Positions 33,322-42,070 of a stretch of 64,000 nt of DNA are shown in pieces. Both the position numbers and the translations under genes were made by a program. The stretch is taken from the NCBI GenBank assembly GCA_028289345.1, contig JANQQL010000043.1:18909-82908 (forward strand), read 5' to 3'. Each line of letters begins with the position of its first letter. Position 1 is the stretch's first letter. The stretch is from Planctomycetota bacterium (GTDB lineage: Bacteria; Planctomycetota; B15-G4; SIAN01). Under the pieces are notes generated by a model. It did not search any database, had not been told where the DNA came from, and saw nothing but the letters and a program-made list of their open reading frames with translations.

Positions 33322-34425
33322 TCAGCCGCGGGCAAGGAACTGATCGGTGACCTCTAGCAAACGGGCCACTTCTTCCGGGGTGTGGTCCCCCATATGACCG
33401 ATCCGCCAGTGAGTGACCTTGGTTTTTCCGTAGCCACCACCGACCGTGAATCCGGCCTGTTGGTAAGCCTGCAGCAAATCCGGAATGGCAAACCGTCCGT
33501 CGCACGCAATGCTCGTCACCGTGGGGCTTTCGAACCCCGCCGCAGCCAAGACGGGGAACTCGCGAGCGCGGGTCCAATCCAGGACCATCTTCTGCATTTG
33601 CCGGTGATCGTCGTAACGCTGGGAAAACCCTCCCGCGTCTTGAATCGTCCGAATTTGCTCTCGCAATGACTGCATGACCGGAATCGCCGGAGTGGTGAGT
33701 GTCATGCTCCGAGCGTCTTGGAACTCCAAGTTGGCGACGAAATCGTGCACATGCCCCCGATTGGGAACCTCCTCAAAGCGTGCCCTTGCTCTCGAGGAAA
33801 CTGCCGCCAAGGCAATCCCCGGAGGAAGCGCCCAGGCTTTCTGCACCCCCCCGACCGCCAAGTCGAGGTCGATTTCATCGAAAGCCACTTCGGTCCCGCA
33901 CGCGCTGGAGGTGACGTCAGCACAGACCAAAGCGTCCGGCTGCGCAGAACGGACCGCCCGCACGACTCCGGCCAAGTCCGAGAGCACGCCGCAAGACGTT
34001 TCGCAATGGGTCACCATGACCGCGTCCACGGCCCCATGGTCTTGCAGCGCGCGAAGGGTGGAATCTTCATCGAACCCCTCGCCCCACTCTTTGACCTCCG
34101 CCACCGCATCGGCACCACAGGCTTGGGAAAGTTTGAGCCACAAGTTCGCAAAGTTTCCGTTCACCAAGTGAAGAACACGGCGGCCCGGGCGAACGACACT
34201 GCGACTCACACTCTCCATCGCGGCGGTGGAAGAGCAGGTCAGAATCACCACGTCGCCGCGGGTTCCAAAGCACTCTCGGACTCCTGGCAAGCAATCGGCC
34301 AGTAGCTCTTTCATGGAGCCGCTGCGATGGCCGATCATCGGTTGCGCTTGCGCCTCGAGAATCCGAGCGCTGACTTGGGTCGGGCCGGGAATGAACAGAA
34401 CCGGCGCCTTCAAAGTTGTTTCCAC
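33322..34425 (-). CDS. Class V aminotransferase (serine/phosphoserine or alanine-glyoxylate type)
   Basis: PLP-dependent transaminase, 367 residues. LFIPGPTQVSARIL and MIGHRSGSMKEL are the classic N-terminal motifs of the serine-pyruvate/alanine-glyoxylate group; CADVTSSACGTEVAFDEIDLDLAVGGVQKAWALPPG contains the PLP-binding Asp and Lys (GVQKAW, split here). GGYGKTKVTHWRIGHMGD is the C-terminal signature. The start is GTG at 34425, with GAGGAGG about 10 bases upstream; it overlaps the phosphatase gene by 16 bases. Tight coupling to a SerB-like phosphatase suggests it acts as the phosphoserine aminotransferase of serine synthesis, completed by serA elsewhere in the window. Serine-glyoxylate activity is the alternative. 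Confidence 0.85.
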   Translation of the reverse strand: METTLKAPVLFIPGPTQVSARILEAQAQPMIGHRSGSMKELLADCLPGVRECFGTRGDVVILTCSSTAAMESVSRSVVRPGRRVLHLVNGNFANLWLKLSQACGADAVAEVKEWGEGFDEDSTLRALQDHGAVDAVMVTHCETSCGVLSDLAGVVRAVRSAQPDALVCADVTSSACGTEVAFDEIDLDLAVGGVQKAWALPPGIALAAVSSRARARFEEVPNRGHVHDFVANLEFQDARSMTLTTPAIPVMQSLREQIRTIQDAGGFSQRYDDHRQMQKMVLDWTRAREFPVLAAAGFESPTVTSIACDGRFAIPDLLQAYQQAGFTVGGGYGKTKVTHWRIGHMGDHTPEEVARLLEVTDQFLARG

Positions 34426-35084
34426 TCCCTGCACTCCTCCTCGGTGCAAATCGCCGACAACACCGCCTCGAAAGAACTGCCCCGCACGACCCGGTCCGCT
34501 TCGGCGGCCACTCGAGGTCGTTCCACCACTCCGGCGAAACAGACGAAGCAATCGACGACGTCCCTAGCAATGGCATCGGTGGATCCGTCGCCCACCAGTG
34601 CGGTTCGCTGAGGAGGCAATTGCTTTGCCAGCTCTTGCTTGCCGTTCTGGGTGGCCAAGAGGCTCTCCCGATCGAAGTCGAGGTAACGTCCCTGGGCGTC
34701 AAACTTCAAGTCCACGGCATGCACTCGCTCGGCCGGAATTCCCAACCATGCGGCAAAACCAGCCACCGCCGGCAGCAACCCTCCGGAAACCACGTGGACT
34801 TCCTTGCCCTGATTTTCCAAGAAGCCCATCACTTCCCGGACTCGAGGAACGGCGCACTCGACATACTTTCCGACAAGCTGTTGCACCGCCGACTCCGCGG
34901 GGGCCAAGATTTCGAGGCGCCGGGCGTACACTTCTTCCATGGAAAGTCGACCTTCCATGGCATCGTTGGTCAGTCGCTGGACCTCCGGGCCATGGCCGAC
35001 GGCCAGCTCATCGATGCCTTCGATCGTCGACAAGGTCGAATCACAGTCGAAGAGGATCCGCTGGAAGGGCGGTTGGCGGGACAT
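34410..35084 (-). CDS. SerB-like HAD phosphatase (phosphoserine phosphatase family)
   Basis: HAD-superfamily phosphatase, 224 residues, likely dephosphorylating O-phosphoserine. ILFDCDSTLSTIEGIDELA near residue 10 carries motif I with a conservative DxD variant (DCDST); VVSGGLLPAV is motif II; GKQELAKQLP supplies the Lys; LVGDGSTDAIARD is motif III. The order and spacing fit SerB. The start ATG at 35084 is 17 bases after the stop of the kinase gene; no strong ribosome site is visible, so coupling is likely. It overlaps the class V aminotransferase downstream, which supports a serine pathway role. Confidence 0.83.
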   Translation of the reverse strand: MSRQPPFQRILFDCDSTLSTIEGIDELAVGHGPEVQRLTNDAMEGRLSMEEVYARRLEILAPAESAVQQLVGKYVECAVPRVREVMGFLENQGKEVHVVSGGLLPAVAGFAAWLGIPAERVHAVDLKFDAQGRYLDFDRESLLATQNGKQELAKQLPPQRTALVGDGSTDAIARDVVDCFVCFAGVVERPRVAAEADRVVRGSSFEAVLSAICTEEECREWKQL

Positions 35085-35101
35085 GGAAAGAATGAACTCG
35101 G

Positions 35102-36814
35102 TTAGAGGACTTGGGCCAGCACCGCGGCCAGCTCGTCTCGCGGCACAGGCTTGGCGATCACTTTGTTCACCATTTCCCGGACCTCGTCGTCCAAGTCCAC
35201 TTCGGCTCCCCACCCGGTGAGAAGGAGAATGGGGACGGTCGGCGAGCGGCGCCGCAGCTCGCGGATGAGATCTGCACCGGTCAAGTCCGGCATCCCCAGA
35301 TCCGTGATCACGACGTCGAAGTCACCACGGTCAAATTCCTGGAGAGCACCGATCGCTCCATCACAGCCAACCGCGGTGTGGCCCATGGATTCGATCAGTC
35401 GAGGCATCAAATCCAGCACCTCGGGATCGTCGTCAACCACCAGGATGCGACACTGACGAGAAGGTTGGGGCTGCTCTGACGCCTCGTCCGTCGAAACCTT
35501 GTCGGCGGCTTGCAACCACAAGCGGAGTTCCGTCCCGGTGCCCGGGGAGGAGTGAGCAATCTGCAGCTCTCCACCCAACCGCTGAGCGATGCGCCAGCTG
35601 GTACTGAGTCCGAAACCCACCCCCCGGGACCCCTTGGTGGTGAAAAAAGGCTCGAAGACGTGGCGCCGGGTTTCTTCGTCCATGCCGATGCCATCGTCGA
35701 TCACCGCCACATAGACCCGGCCCCGCTCGACGCCGGTGCGCAACCGGATCGCCCCCTTCTCCTCGATTGCATCCACGGAGTTGAAGATCAGGTTGGTGAG
35801 AATCTCTCGAATCGCCGCAGCCGGTCCCCAAACCGGCGGAGTGTCTTCGCACTCGACGGAAACCTCGATGGTGACTCCCCGACGGACCGCTTCGTCGGAC
35901 CACTTGTGTCGCGTGAACTCCGGAATGCCCTCGACGATGGGACGCAAATCCACCGCGACGCCCTTGCCCGGCCCACGGCCCCCGCGGGCGAAGACTTGGA
36001 GTCGCTGAACCGTTTCCGCAGCATCCAGCGCACAGGTGCGGATCTTCTCGAGTTCGGTGCGGACCGAAGGATCCAAAGAGTCGCGCGTCAGCAACACGTC
36101 GCACAGACCCAGGGCGACGAACAGGGAGTTGTTGAAGTCGTGGGCGATTCCCGCCGACATTTCTCCCAAAGCGGACAGCCGTTCGGCTTGAACCAGGTAC
36201 GACTGGGCCGTTTGCATGTCTTCCATGAGGCGCAAGTTGAAGAATGCTGTGGCCACCTGGTCCGCGAACAGAGAGAGCAAGCTGAAGTCCGACTGGGGGA
36301 AGGGATGCGGGTCGCCGCGATGGTCGAACTGAATGACCCCGATGACTTCCTCGTTGACGATGAGAGGCGCGATCAACACCGAGGACAGCCGCAAGTCCAG
36401 AACACTGCTCTGCTCACGAAGTTCCGGTTCATCCGAGCAGTTGTTGATGATCTCCGCTCGCCGACTGCGACGAACTCGTTCGATCAGGGTCATGCTGAGG
36501 GGAGAGCGAATCCGCTGCTCGGCCGCCTTGTCGCGGACGTGAGCGGACAGGATCTCCGGCTCCCCGCTCCGGGCGAACAACACCACGAAGCTATTGTCGG
36601 CATCGAAAAGCTCTCGCAATCGATCCGTCACGTAGTTCAGAAGCTCGCGGCGGTCATGAATGCGGTTGACGGCCCCGGAGATCTTCAGCAGTTCGGAGAG
36701 CTGAGCCGGTGTGACATCGGACCCATCACTCGGAGCCCGCAGATAGAGTTCACAGGCCGAGAGCAGGCTCTCGAGTTCGGTCTTGGCGTCAGGGGCTCGG
36801 TCCGGTGCGTTCAT
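35102..36814 (-). CDS. Hybrid sensor histidine kinase with GAF and receiver domains
   Basis: Soluble signalling protein, 570 residues, with no membrane segment. A GAF domain at about 45-195 (LRLSSVLIAPLIVNEEVIGVIQF, split for length, is its core). The kinase core follows: phospho-acceptor His225 in SAGIAHDFNNSL, the N box LTNLIFNSVDAIEEKG near 340, the G1 box DDGIGMDEE and G2 GVGFGLSTS. A receiver domain starts near 455 (RILVVDDDPEVL), with Asp505 in ITDLGMPD and the conserved Lys in VIAKPVP. All key residues are intact. It follows the giant kinase/TPR gene by 128 bases and precedes the serB-like gene. The signal and output are unknown. Confidence 0.92.
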   Translation of the reverse strand: MNAPDRAPDAKTELESLLSACELYLRAPSDGSDVTPAQLSELLKISGAVNRIHDRRELLNYVTDRLRELFDADNSFVVLFARSGEPEILSAHVRDKAAEQRIRSPLSMTLIERVRRSRRAEIINNCSDEPELREQSSVLDLRLSSVLIAPLIVNEEVIGVIQFDHRGDPHPFPQSDFSLLSLFADQVATAFFNLRLMEDMQTAQSYLVQAERLSALGEMSAGIAHDFNNSLFVALGLCDVLLTRDSLDPSVRTELEKIRTCALDAAETVQRLQVFARGGRGPGKGVAVDLRPIVEGIPEFTRHKWSDEAVRRGVTIEVSVECEDTPPVWGPAAAIREILTNLIFNSVDAIEEKGAIRLRTGVERGRVYVAVIDDGIGMDEETRRHVFEPFFTTKGSRGVGFGLSTSWRIAQRLGGELQIAHSSPGTGTELRLWLQAADKVSTDEASEQPQPSRQCRILVVDDDPEVLDLMPRLIESMGHTAVGCDGAIGALQEFDRGDFDVVITDLGMPDLTGADLIRELRRRSPTVPILLLTGWGAEVDLDDEVREMVNKVIAKPVPRDELAAVLAQVL

Positions 36815-36942
36815 TCAGTATTTCCCCAGGGCGCAGGCTAACGACTTCTCCGCCCTGACGCACTCCCACTCTGCGTTTCCGGTGGAAAGGCGGCACTTTC
36901 TGGGGGCCGCTCTCGGCAAGGTGTCCACAATTTGCAAACACC

Positions 36943-39900
36943 TCAGGGATGGGCGGAGCGACCGCGCCTCGATTCCTCCAGCAACAGCTGGCGGACGCTC
37001 GTCAGCACTCTCTGGCGAAGAGGCACGCCCAGGTAATCCTCTGCGACCGACGGGTCCTCGGCGCGGCCAATCACATCTCGAAACACCTCGACCGCTTGTC
37101 GAAGCCACAAGACGGAGCGATCGGCCCGGCCGGCGGCCCGGTGAATCCAGCCGAGAGACGCGTAACTGCGCCACTGCAACTCGGGCAGCTCCAACTCTTC
37201 CGCCACTTTCAGGGCTCGGCGCGCGTGTTCGAGAGCCCCCACGGAATCTCCGCGCGAAAAATGGCGAGTGGCCCATTGCAGCTGGAGCCGCGCCTTGACC
37301 GCCGGTGCATCGAGTCCCGCGAGCACGGTCCCCGCCTCCTTGGCGTAGTCCTCCGTCGGGCTGGGCGGCAAGAGTTCGGCCGCCGTCACCAATCCCTCCG
37401 CCAACCAGTAGCGATCGCGCCCCTCTCTCAAGAGCCGCACCGACTCCCGCACTTCTTCCCGGGCACGCTGCTCGAAGCCTCGATCTCCCAGCACCTGAGC
37501 GCGAACCTTGCGCAACAGTCCGGACACCAAAACCCAGCCATTCTTCTCGGCAAGCTGCAAGCCAGAGCGAACACTTGTTTCCGCCGCTTCGTATTGCCCC
37601 ATGCACAGCTCCACCATCGCCTGCACCAACAAGGCGTCACTGCACACGCTGCCCTGAATTCCGTGATCCGCGGCCAACTTTCGAGCCGTCTGCACTCCAT
37701 CCTTGGCTGAAACGTAGTGCCCCTTTTCGTACTGGTTCCACGCCAAGCTGACATGAGCGTCGATCTCGCCTTCGACCCAGCCCGTTTCCTGCGCCAAGGA
37801 CAACACCCGGCCGTAACGTTGGTTGGCCGCAGGAAATCTTGCCCGACAATGATCCAGTCGTCCCAAGGCTGCCAACAGCGAAGCACACAACTGTCGGTTG
37901 CCGATTTTCTCGGACTCCCGAATCGACTCCGAGTACAGCGTCTGTGCCGCCCGGTAGTCACCGGTCGCAAGGGACACCGCGGCAAGATTGCCGAGGGATC
38001 GAGTCCGCCCTTCGATGTCTCCGTGGTGCTCCCGAATGCGAAGCGCCCTTTGGTGATATTGCTCCGCTTCTTCGAAGTTGGACGCCGTCAGCGCCATCAC
38101 CCCCAAGGCGTTCCACAAGGTCGCCGCGGCAAGATCCTCTTCGGGCTTGGCGAGACAAGCGAGGCCGCGTTCGAGGAGCAGTCGAGCTTCACCCATCGAC
38201 CCAATCTTGAATTCGATCAGTGCCAGCAGGCGATAGGCACGAGCCGCATCTCGAGCGCAGGACGGAGTCTCTCCTGCAGCTTTCAACACCTGATTCACCG
38301 CCCGGCGGGTTGTTTCGAAGTCCCCCTGCAAGTAGGCCGAACGTGCACTCTTCCGATAGCGGCGGGCGAGAAGGCGCGGAGACGGACGCTCCCTCTGCTT
38401 TTCCGCCGCCACCGATTGCTCCAGACGCTCTCTCGCCTCGGCCAGACTGCCAGTTCGAAAGTGGGCGTCGGCGAGCAATTCCAACAATTCCCCACGCCGC
38501 GCGTTCCCCAGTTTCTCAATCTGGCAGAGCTCCTCGCCCAGCTCCTTGGCGGCCGCCAAGGACTGGGATGTCAGAAGTTCACGGACCGCCGCCGGTCCGA
38601 ACTCCGCGGCTTCCCGGGGCCGGCCGGCGCGCAACAAGTGCTGGGTCATCAGGCCGGCGTGGGCCAAAGCCGTGTCTCCCAGGACGCTTCGCCAGGCATC
38701 CGCAGCTGCCCCATGAAGTCGCTTGGCGGTGGCCGGAGGCAACGACCGCCGAACCGCCCGGCGCATCACATCCGATCGGATCTCGTATTGGGGCCCCGCC
38801 GGATCAGACTCGCGCCGCAGAACACCTTTGCGAACCAACTTTGCGAGGGTCACTCGATCCCGAGATGGCTCAACTCCGATCCATCCCTGCAGAAGTCTCC
38901 AAGGGGCCGGCCGGGACAGAATCGAGAATCGTTCCAGCCACTCACGCTCACCGGGTTCGAGTCTGGCAAGCTCCTGATCGATGGCCTCGCTCACCGTCGA
39001 CGGCAACCCCGCATCGATGAGCTCCGCCAGGGTTTGCGGGCGCGACCCTCGAGTTTCCGTGAGGAACACCCTGGCAACGCTCGAGCAGAAGCCCGGATGC
39101 CCGCCAGTTTGCTCCGCGAGCGGACGCAACAAAGAGAGGTTGGTGGTTTCCCCGAGACAAGATTGCAGTAGTGCGCGAGAGTCTTCGGCATCCAACCGCT
39201 CGAGGCTCAAGGTGTGGGAACGAGGAAGGGATTGCAACTCGGTGAGCGCCTCTGATCTCTCGCCCGTCGGCTTCCCGGCACGCAGCGCCGCGAGGAACCA
39301 AACGTTGCCCTTCCATCGTTCGCGACAAACGCGTTCCAGGAATGCAATCGTCGAGGGATCAGCGAACTGGAAATCCTCGAGAAGAACAAGCACCGGCCGC
39401 TCCGCCGACGCGCGAATCAACAACTCGAGCACTCTTCCATGGTGGAGCGTCAGCAGTGCCGAGCGAGCCTCCCCGGTCAAGTCGGCTTCCTCCGGCTCGA
39501 CCCGCGAATGAGACTGGGCCTCCAACTCGGTCGCCAGAGTCGAGTCTTCACTGCCGATTCCAGCGGCGAGCTGGGTGAGAATTCTCGACAACGGTCGGTC
39601 GATCCCGGCACTGACTTCCCGGCAAGCGGTGTGGGTCAAAGCAGCTCCGGCCAACATCCACTGACCCGCCACCTCCTGCAGGACTCTCGACTTGCCGATC
39701 CCCGCCTCGCCCTCGACGATCACCAAGCGAGCCCGCGCCGACCGCTGCCACGCCGATTCGCTCCACTCGACCAGCCATTGACGCGAGTCGGCATGACCGT
39801 GCAGTGCTGGCTCGCCCCACGGGATCTCGGCACCGGCGAGCATCGGCTCGTCCCGAACCAGGTCGTGGGCGGCATCTTCGGCGCAGGAAAAGCTGGGTGG

Positions 39901-40590
39901 ATTGGCCTCCGAGACCAGCTTGCCCAAGAACCGGCCCAACGGGGACTCCATTCGGGCAGCGCGCTGCGCCCACGTGAGTGCCTCGGACGTCGAGCCTTCC
40001 AAGGCCTCGATGAACGAGGCTCCCAGGGCAAACAAGTCGGTGCGCGGCGTGCCCGGCCGCCCCCGTCGAATCGGCTCCGCGGCGTAGCGGAGGGTGCCGC
40101 GGACCACCCCGATCTTGCGATCACTCAGGCCATGGGTGAGCCCCAGATCAATGAGGCGGATCTCCGGAGAACCGTTCTCCAAAGTGACGAGCAAGTGGTC
40201 CGGCTTCAGATCCGCATGCACCAAACCGCGGCGGTGCAGGTACCCAAGGACGTGGCAGCTCTGATGAAGAAGACTCGCCGCTTCCGATGTCGAGAGGCGA
40301 GGCAACGCTCGAGAGAGTGGCTTGCCGTGAACCGACTCCATGGCGAAGAATGCCATCGCGGAGCCCGGTTCCTGACCGTACTCGAAAACCTTGGGCAGGA
40401 ACGGGTGGTGCAACTGGTGCAAGAGCGAAAACTCGTGAGCGATGGAGGAGAGCGCCTCCTCGCCCTGGTTCACCTTGACAGCGACCTCCTGACCGCTGAC
40501 TCGATCACGCCCGCGAAACACCGAGCCAGTGGAGCCGGTTCCGATTTGCTCCAGGAGCTCGTACCTTCCGGCGAGTTGACGCGACTCCAT
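36943..40590 (-). CDS. Ser/Thr kinase-AAA ATPase-TPR multidomain regulator
   Basis: 1215-residue cytoplasmic signalling protein. Residues ~9-200 are a Hanks-type kinase: glycine loop IGTGSTGSVF, Lys39 in VAVKVN, catalytic HADLKPDH (His125, Asp127) and DLG (148-150) in place of DFG. An AAA/STAND-type ATPase follows with Walker A EGEAGIGKS (293-301) and VLVLLEDFQFADP as Walker B. From about residue 700 to 1180 runs a long array of TPR-like helices, e.g. ALGVMALTASNFEEAEQYHQRAL. The design matches the large kinase/ATPase/TPR regulators of myxobacteria and planctomycetes. No DNA-binding domain is visible at the C-terminus. Probably passes a signal to the adjacent histidine kinase system, an inference from position. 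Confidence 0.92.
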   Translation of the reverse strand: MESRQLAGRYELLEQIGTGSTGSVFRGRDRVSGQEVAVKVNQGEEALSSIAHEFSLLHQLHHPFLPKVFEYGQEPGSAMAFFAMESVHGKPLSRALPRLSTSEAASLLHQSCHVLGYLHRRGLVHADLKPDHLLVTLENGSPEIRLIDLGLTHGLSDRKIGVVRGTLRYAAEPIRRGRPGTPRTDLFALGASFIEALEGSTSEALTWAQRAARMESPLGRFLGKLVSEANPPSFSCAEDAAHDLVRDEPMLAGAEIPWGEPALHGHADSRQWLVEWSESAWQRSARARLVIVEGEAGIGKSRVLQEVAGQWMLAGAALTHTACREVSAGIDRPLSRILTQLAAGIGSEDSTLATELEAQSHSRVEPEEADLTGEARSALLTLHHGRVLELLIRASAERPVLVLLEDFQFADPSTIAFLERVCRERWKGNVWFLAALRAGKPTGERSEALTELQSLPRSHTLSLERLDAEDSRALLQSCLGETTNLSLLRPLAEQTGGHPGFCSSVARVFLTETRGSRPQTLAELIDAGLPSTVSEAIDQELARLEPGEREWLERFSILSRPAPWRLLQGWIGVEPSRDRVTLAKLVRKGVLRRESDPAGPQYEIRSDVMRRAVRRSLPPATAKRLHGAAADAWRSVLGDTALAHAGLMTQHLLRAGRPREAAEFGPAAVRELLTSQSLAAAKELGEELCQIEKLGNARRGELLELLADAHFRTGSLAEARERLEQSVAAEKQRERPSPRLLARRYRKSARSAYLQGDFETTRRAVNQVLKAAGETPSCARDAARAYRLLALIEFKIGSMGEARLLLERGLACLAKPEEDLAAATLWNALGVMALTASNFEEAEQYHQRALRIREHHGDIEGRTRSLGNLAAVSLATGDYRAAQTLYSESIRESEKIGNRQLCASLLAALGRLDHCRARFPAANQRYGRVLSLAQETGWVEGEIDAHVSLAWNQYEKGHYVSAKDGVQTARKLAADHGIQGSVCSDALLVQAMVELCMGQYEAAETSVRSGLQLAEKNGWVLVSGLLRKVRAQVLGDRGFEQRAREEVRESVRLLREGRDRYWLAEGLVTAAELLPPSPTEDYAKEAGTVLAGLDAPAVKARLQLQWATRHFSRGDSVGALEHARRALKVAEELELPELQWRSYASLGWIHRAAGRADRSVLWLRQAVEVFRDVIGRAEDPSVAEDYLGVPLRQRVLTSVRQLLLEESRRGRSAHP

Positions 40591-40747
40591 GTGCAGTCTG
40601 GCACTCCCTGTTTCCGCGACCTCCCGGACGTTGGGTCCGAAGAATAGCCGAACCCGGGAAGGCCGGGGGGAGACGAACTCAGAAGCACTCAGGAGGCCGA
40701 GCCACCACGCATTCGGAGGCTGTCACGACCCGCGCGTCATCGTCGAA

Positions 40748-40779
40748 CCCGCAGGCGAATCCATCGATTCGCCTGCGGG
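40748..40779. terminator. Perfect 14-bp hairpin, possible terminator
   Basis: CCCGCAGGCGAATC (40748-40761) and GATTCGCCTGCGGG (40766-40779) pair perfectly around a CATC loop. It lies 62 bases beyond the stop of the minus-strand repeat protein gene and upstream of the kinase gene. It lacks a T-run on either side, so termination would be atypical; it could instead stabilise the 3' end of the mRNA. Confidence 0.6.
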
Positions 40780-40840
40780 CCGACTCGCGTCGCAATGAAG
40801 GTTCCTCGATCGGGCAAGCCGAGGTTGTCGGAGCCCCGGG

Positions 40841-42070
40841 TTACTCGGTCCCGTCTGACAGAATGTTGTCGTCGCCCAAGACCCGCCCCTTCTTGGCCAC
40901 CACCGAGCCGGTGAACAGGTTGTCCGAGCCAGTGATCTCGGCGCGCAGGTTGGTCGCCCGGAACGTCCCGGTGAACGAGTTACTGTCACCGCTCACGCCG
41001 AACGAGTCGATTGGATCCGCCGAGAACGAAATCGCAAGCATGTGATCCACGGCCGCGCCCAGGTCGCAGTTGTCGCCGACGAAGTCGATGGATCCTTCCG
41101 CGACCAAGGTGAAAGAACCTTGAATGCCGTCTCCGATCACCGAGATGTTGCCAGTCGAGTACACCGTCTTGCCATTGAGAGCAATGGACCCTGTTTGGGT
41201 GACAGGCAAGCCGTTGGAGTCGGCAACGATGGAAATGTCTCCGACGAACCGCGTGCCATCGGCGGTCGCCTGGGTGTCGTACCAGTTTTGGTCATGGGGA
41301 ATCGCCGGCAGCGGTTCCGCAGCCGAGTGGGTTTGGGCTCCGAAAAGATGCCCCGTCCCCGAGACTTCCAGGGTCGCCCCGTAGCAAGACTCTCTGGACA
41401 GTTCGTGATTGGAACCCTCGACAACCATCTTGCCGCTGGTCTGAACGTCGCCATGGAACGTGTTTCCCGTCCCGTTGACCCGCAGGGCAAGAGCGGGCCC
41501 GTTGGTTTGAAAGACCGGGTCCAGCCAAATCGTATGCTGCTCCAGAGCGTGGCCAAGACTCGTCTCCAAAGCGCTGACACGCGCGTCGTACAAGGCCTGG
41601 TCGTAGCAGTACAGAGTGCCGACTTCTTCCCCGAGATCGCCTTCCACGTCCCCGGTCGTGGCAAGAGCTTCGGTGCTGGCCGGTCCAGGAGGATTGTTGC
41701 TGTCCAAGAACAGAGCTTCGACCGCGTGGAGGGTGCCGTTGTCCCGCCACGTTCCGATGTCGGTCGAGCTGGGAGCCGAGAGCACCGTCTCGGTGATCAT
41801 TTTTTGGACGAACTTCAGCAATTCGGTGGTCCGAGCCGGATCGTTGACGATGTCGATGGGAACAAGCACGCGCAAGTTCTCCGCGGCGATCTCCACCGAC
41901 ATGTAGCGTTCGATCCCCCCACCGTGGGTTGGACCGGAAGCTACCACATCGCCGTGATCACCCACCAAAGCGGTGGAAACGGGCAAATCTTGGACTTGAG
42001 CCGCGGCGACTCCCGCAAGCACAAGGCTCGAGCCGATCAACGACATCTTCAGAGCGAGGTGATTCATCAT
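40841..42070 (-). CDS. Secreted protein with short Gly/Asp/Asn repeats, likely beta-solenoid
   Basis: 409 residues, not assigned to a known family. Residues 1-25 are a Sec signal peptide ending AAAQ. The first half (about 26-200) has no recognised motif. The second half repeats a short pattern of small residues around Asn/Asp: VNGTGNTFHG, VEGSNHELS, VSGTGHLFG, VIGDGIQGSF, FVGDNCDLG, VSGDSNSFTG, ITGSDNLFTG, VLGDDNILSDG. The roughly 20-residue spacing and alternating V-x-G-x-N-x-F pattern suggest beta-helix rungs, as in bactofilin- or adhesin-like proteins. The ATG at 42070 has AGGAG 10 bases upstream. It stands alone with a 657-base upstream gap. Extracellular or periplasmic location is inferred. 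Confidence 0.7.
   Translation of the reverse strand: MMNHLALKMSLIGSSLVLAGVAAAQVQDLPVSTALVGDHGDVVASGPTHGGGIERYMSVEIAAENLRVLVPIDIVNDPARTTELLKFVQKMITETVLSAPSSTDIGTWRDNGTLHAVEALFLDSNNPPGPASTEALATTGDVEGDLGEEVGTLYCYDQALYDARVSALETSLGHALEQHTIWLDPVFQTNGPALALRVNGTGNTFHGDVQTSGKMVVEGSNHELSRESCYGATLEVSGTGHLFGAQTHSAAEPLPAIPHDQNWYDTQATADGTRFVGDISIVADSNGLPVTQTGSIALNGKTVYSTGNISVIGDGIQGSFTLVAEGSIDFVGDNCDLGAAVDHMLAISFSADPIDSFGVSGDSNSFTGTFRATNLRAEITGSDNLFTGSVVAKKGRVLGDDNILSDGTE

Noticed and set aside
33526..33541. tRNA-like TTCGAACCCC string
   Set aside because: It lies inside the class V aminotransferase gene and no acceptor stem or anticodon arm can be built around it.
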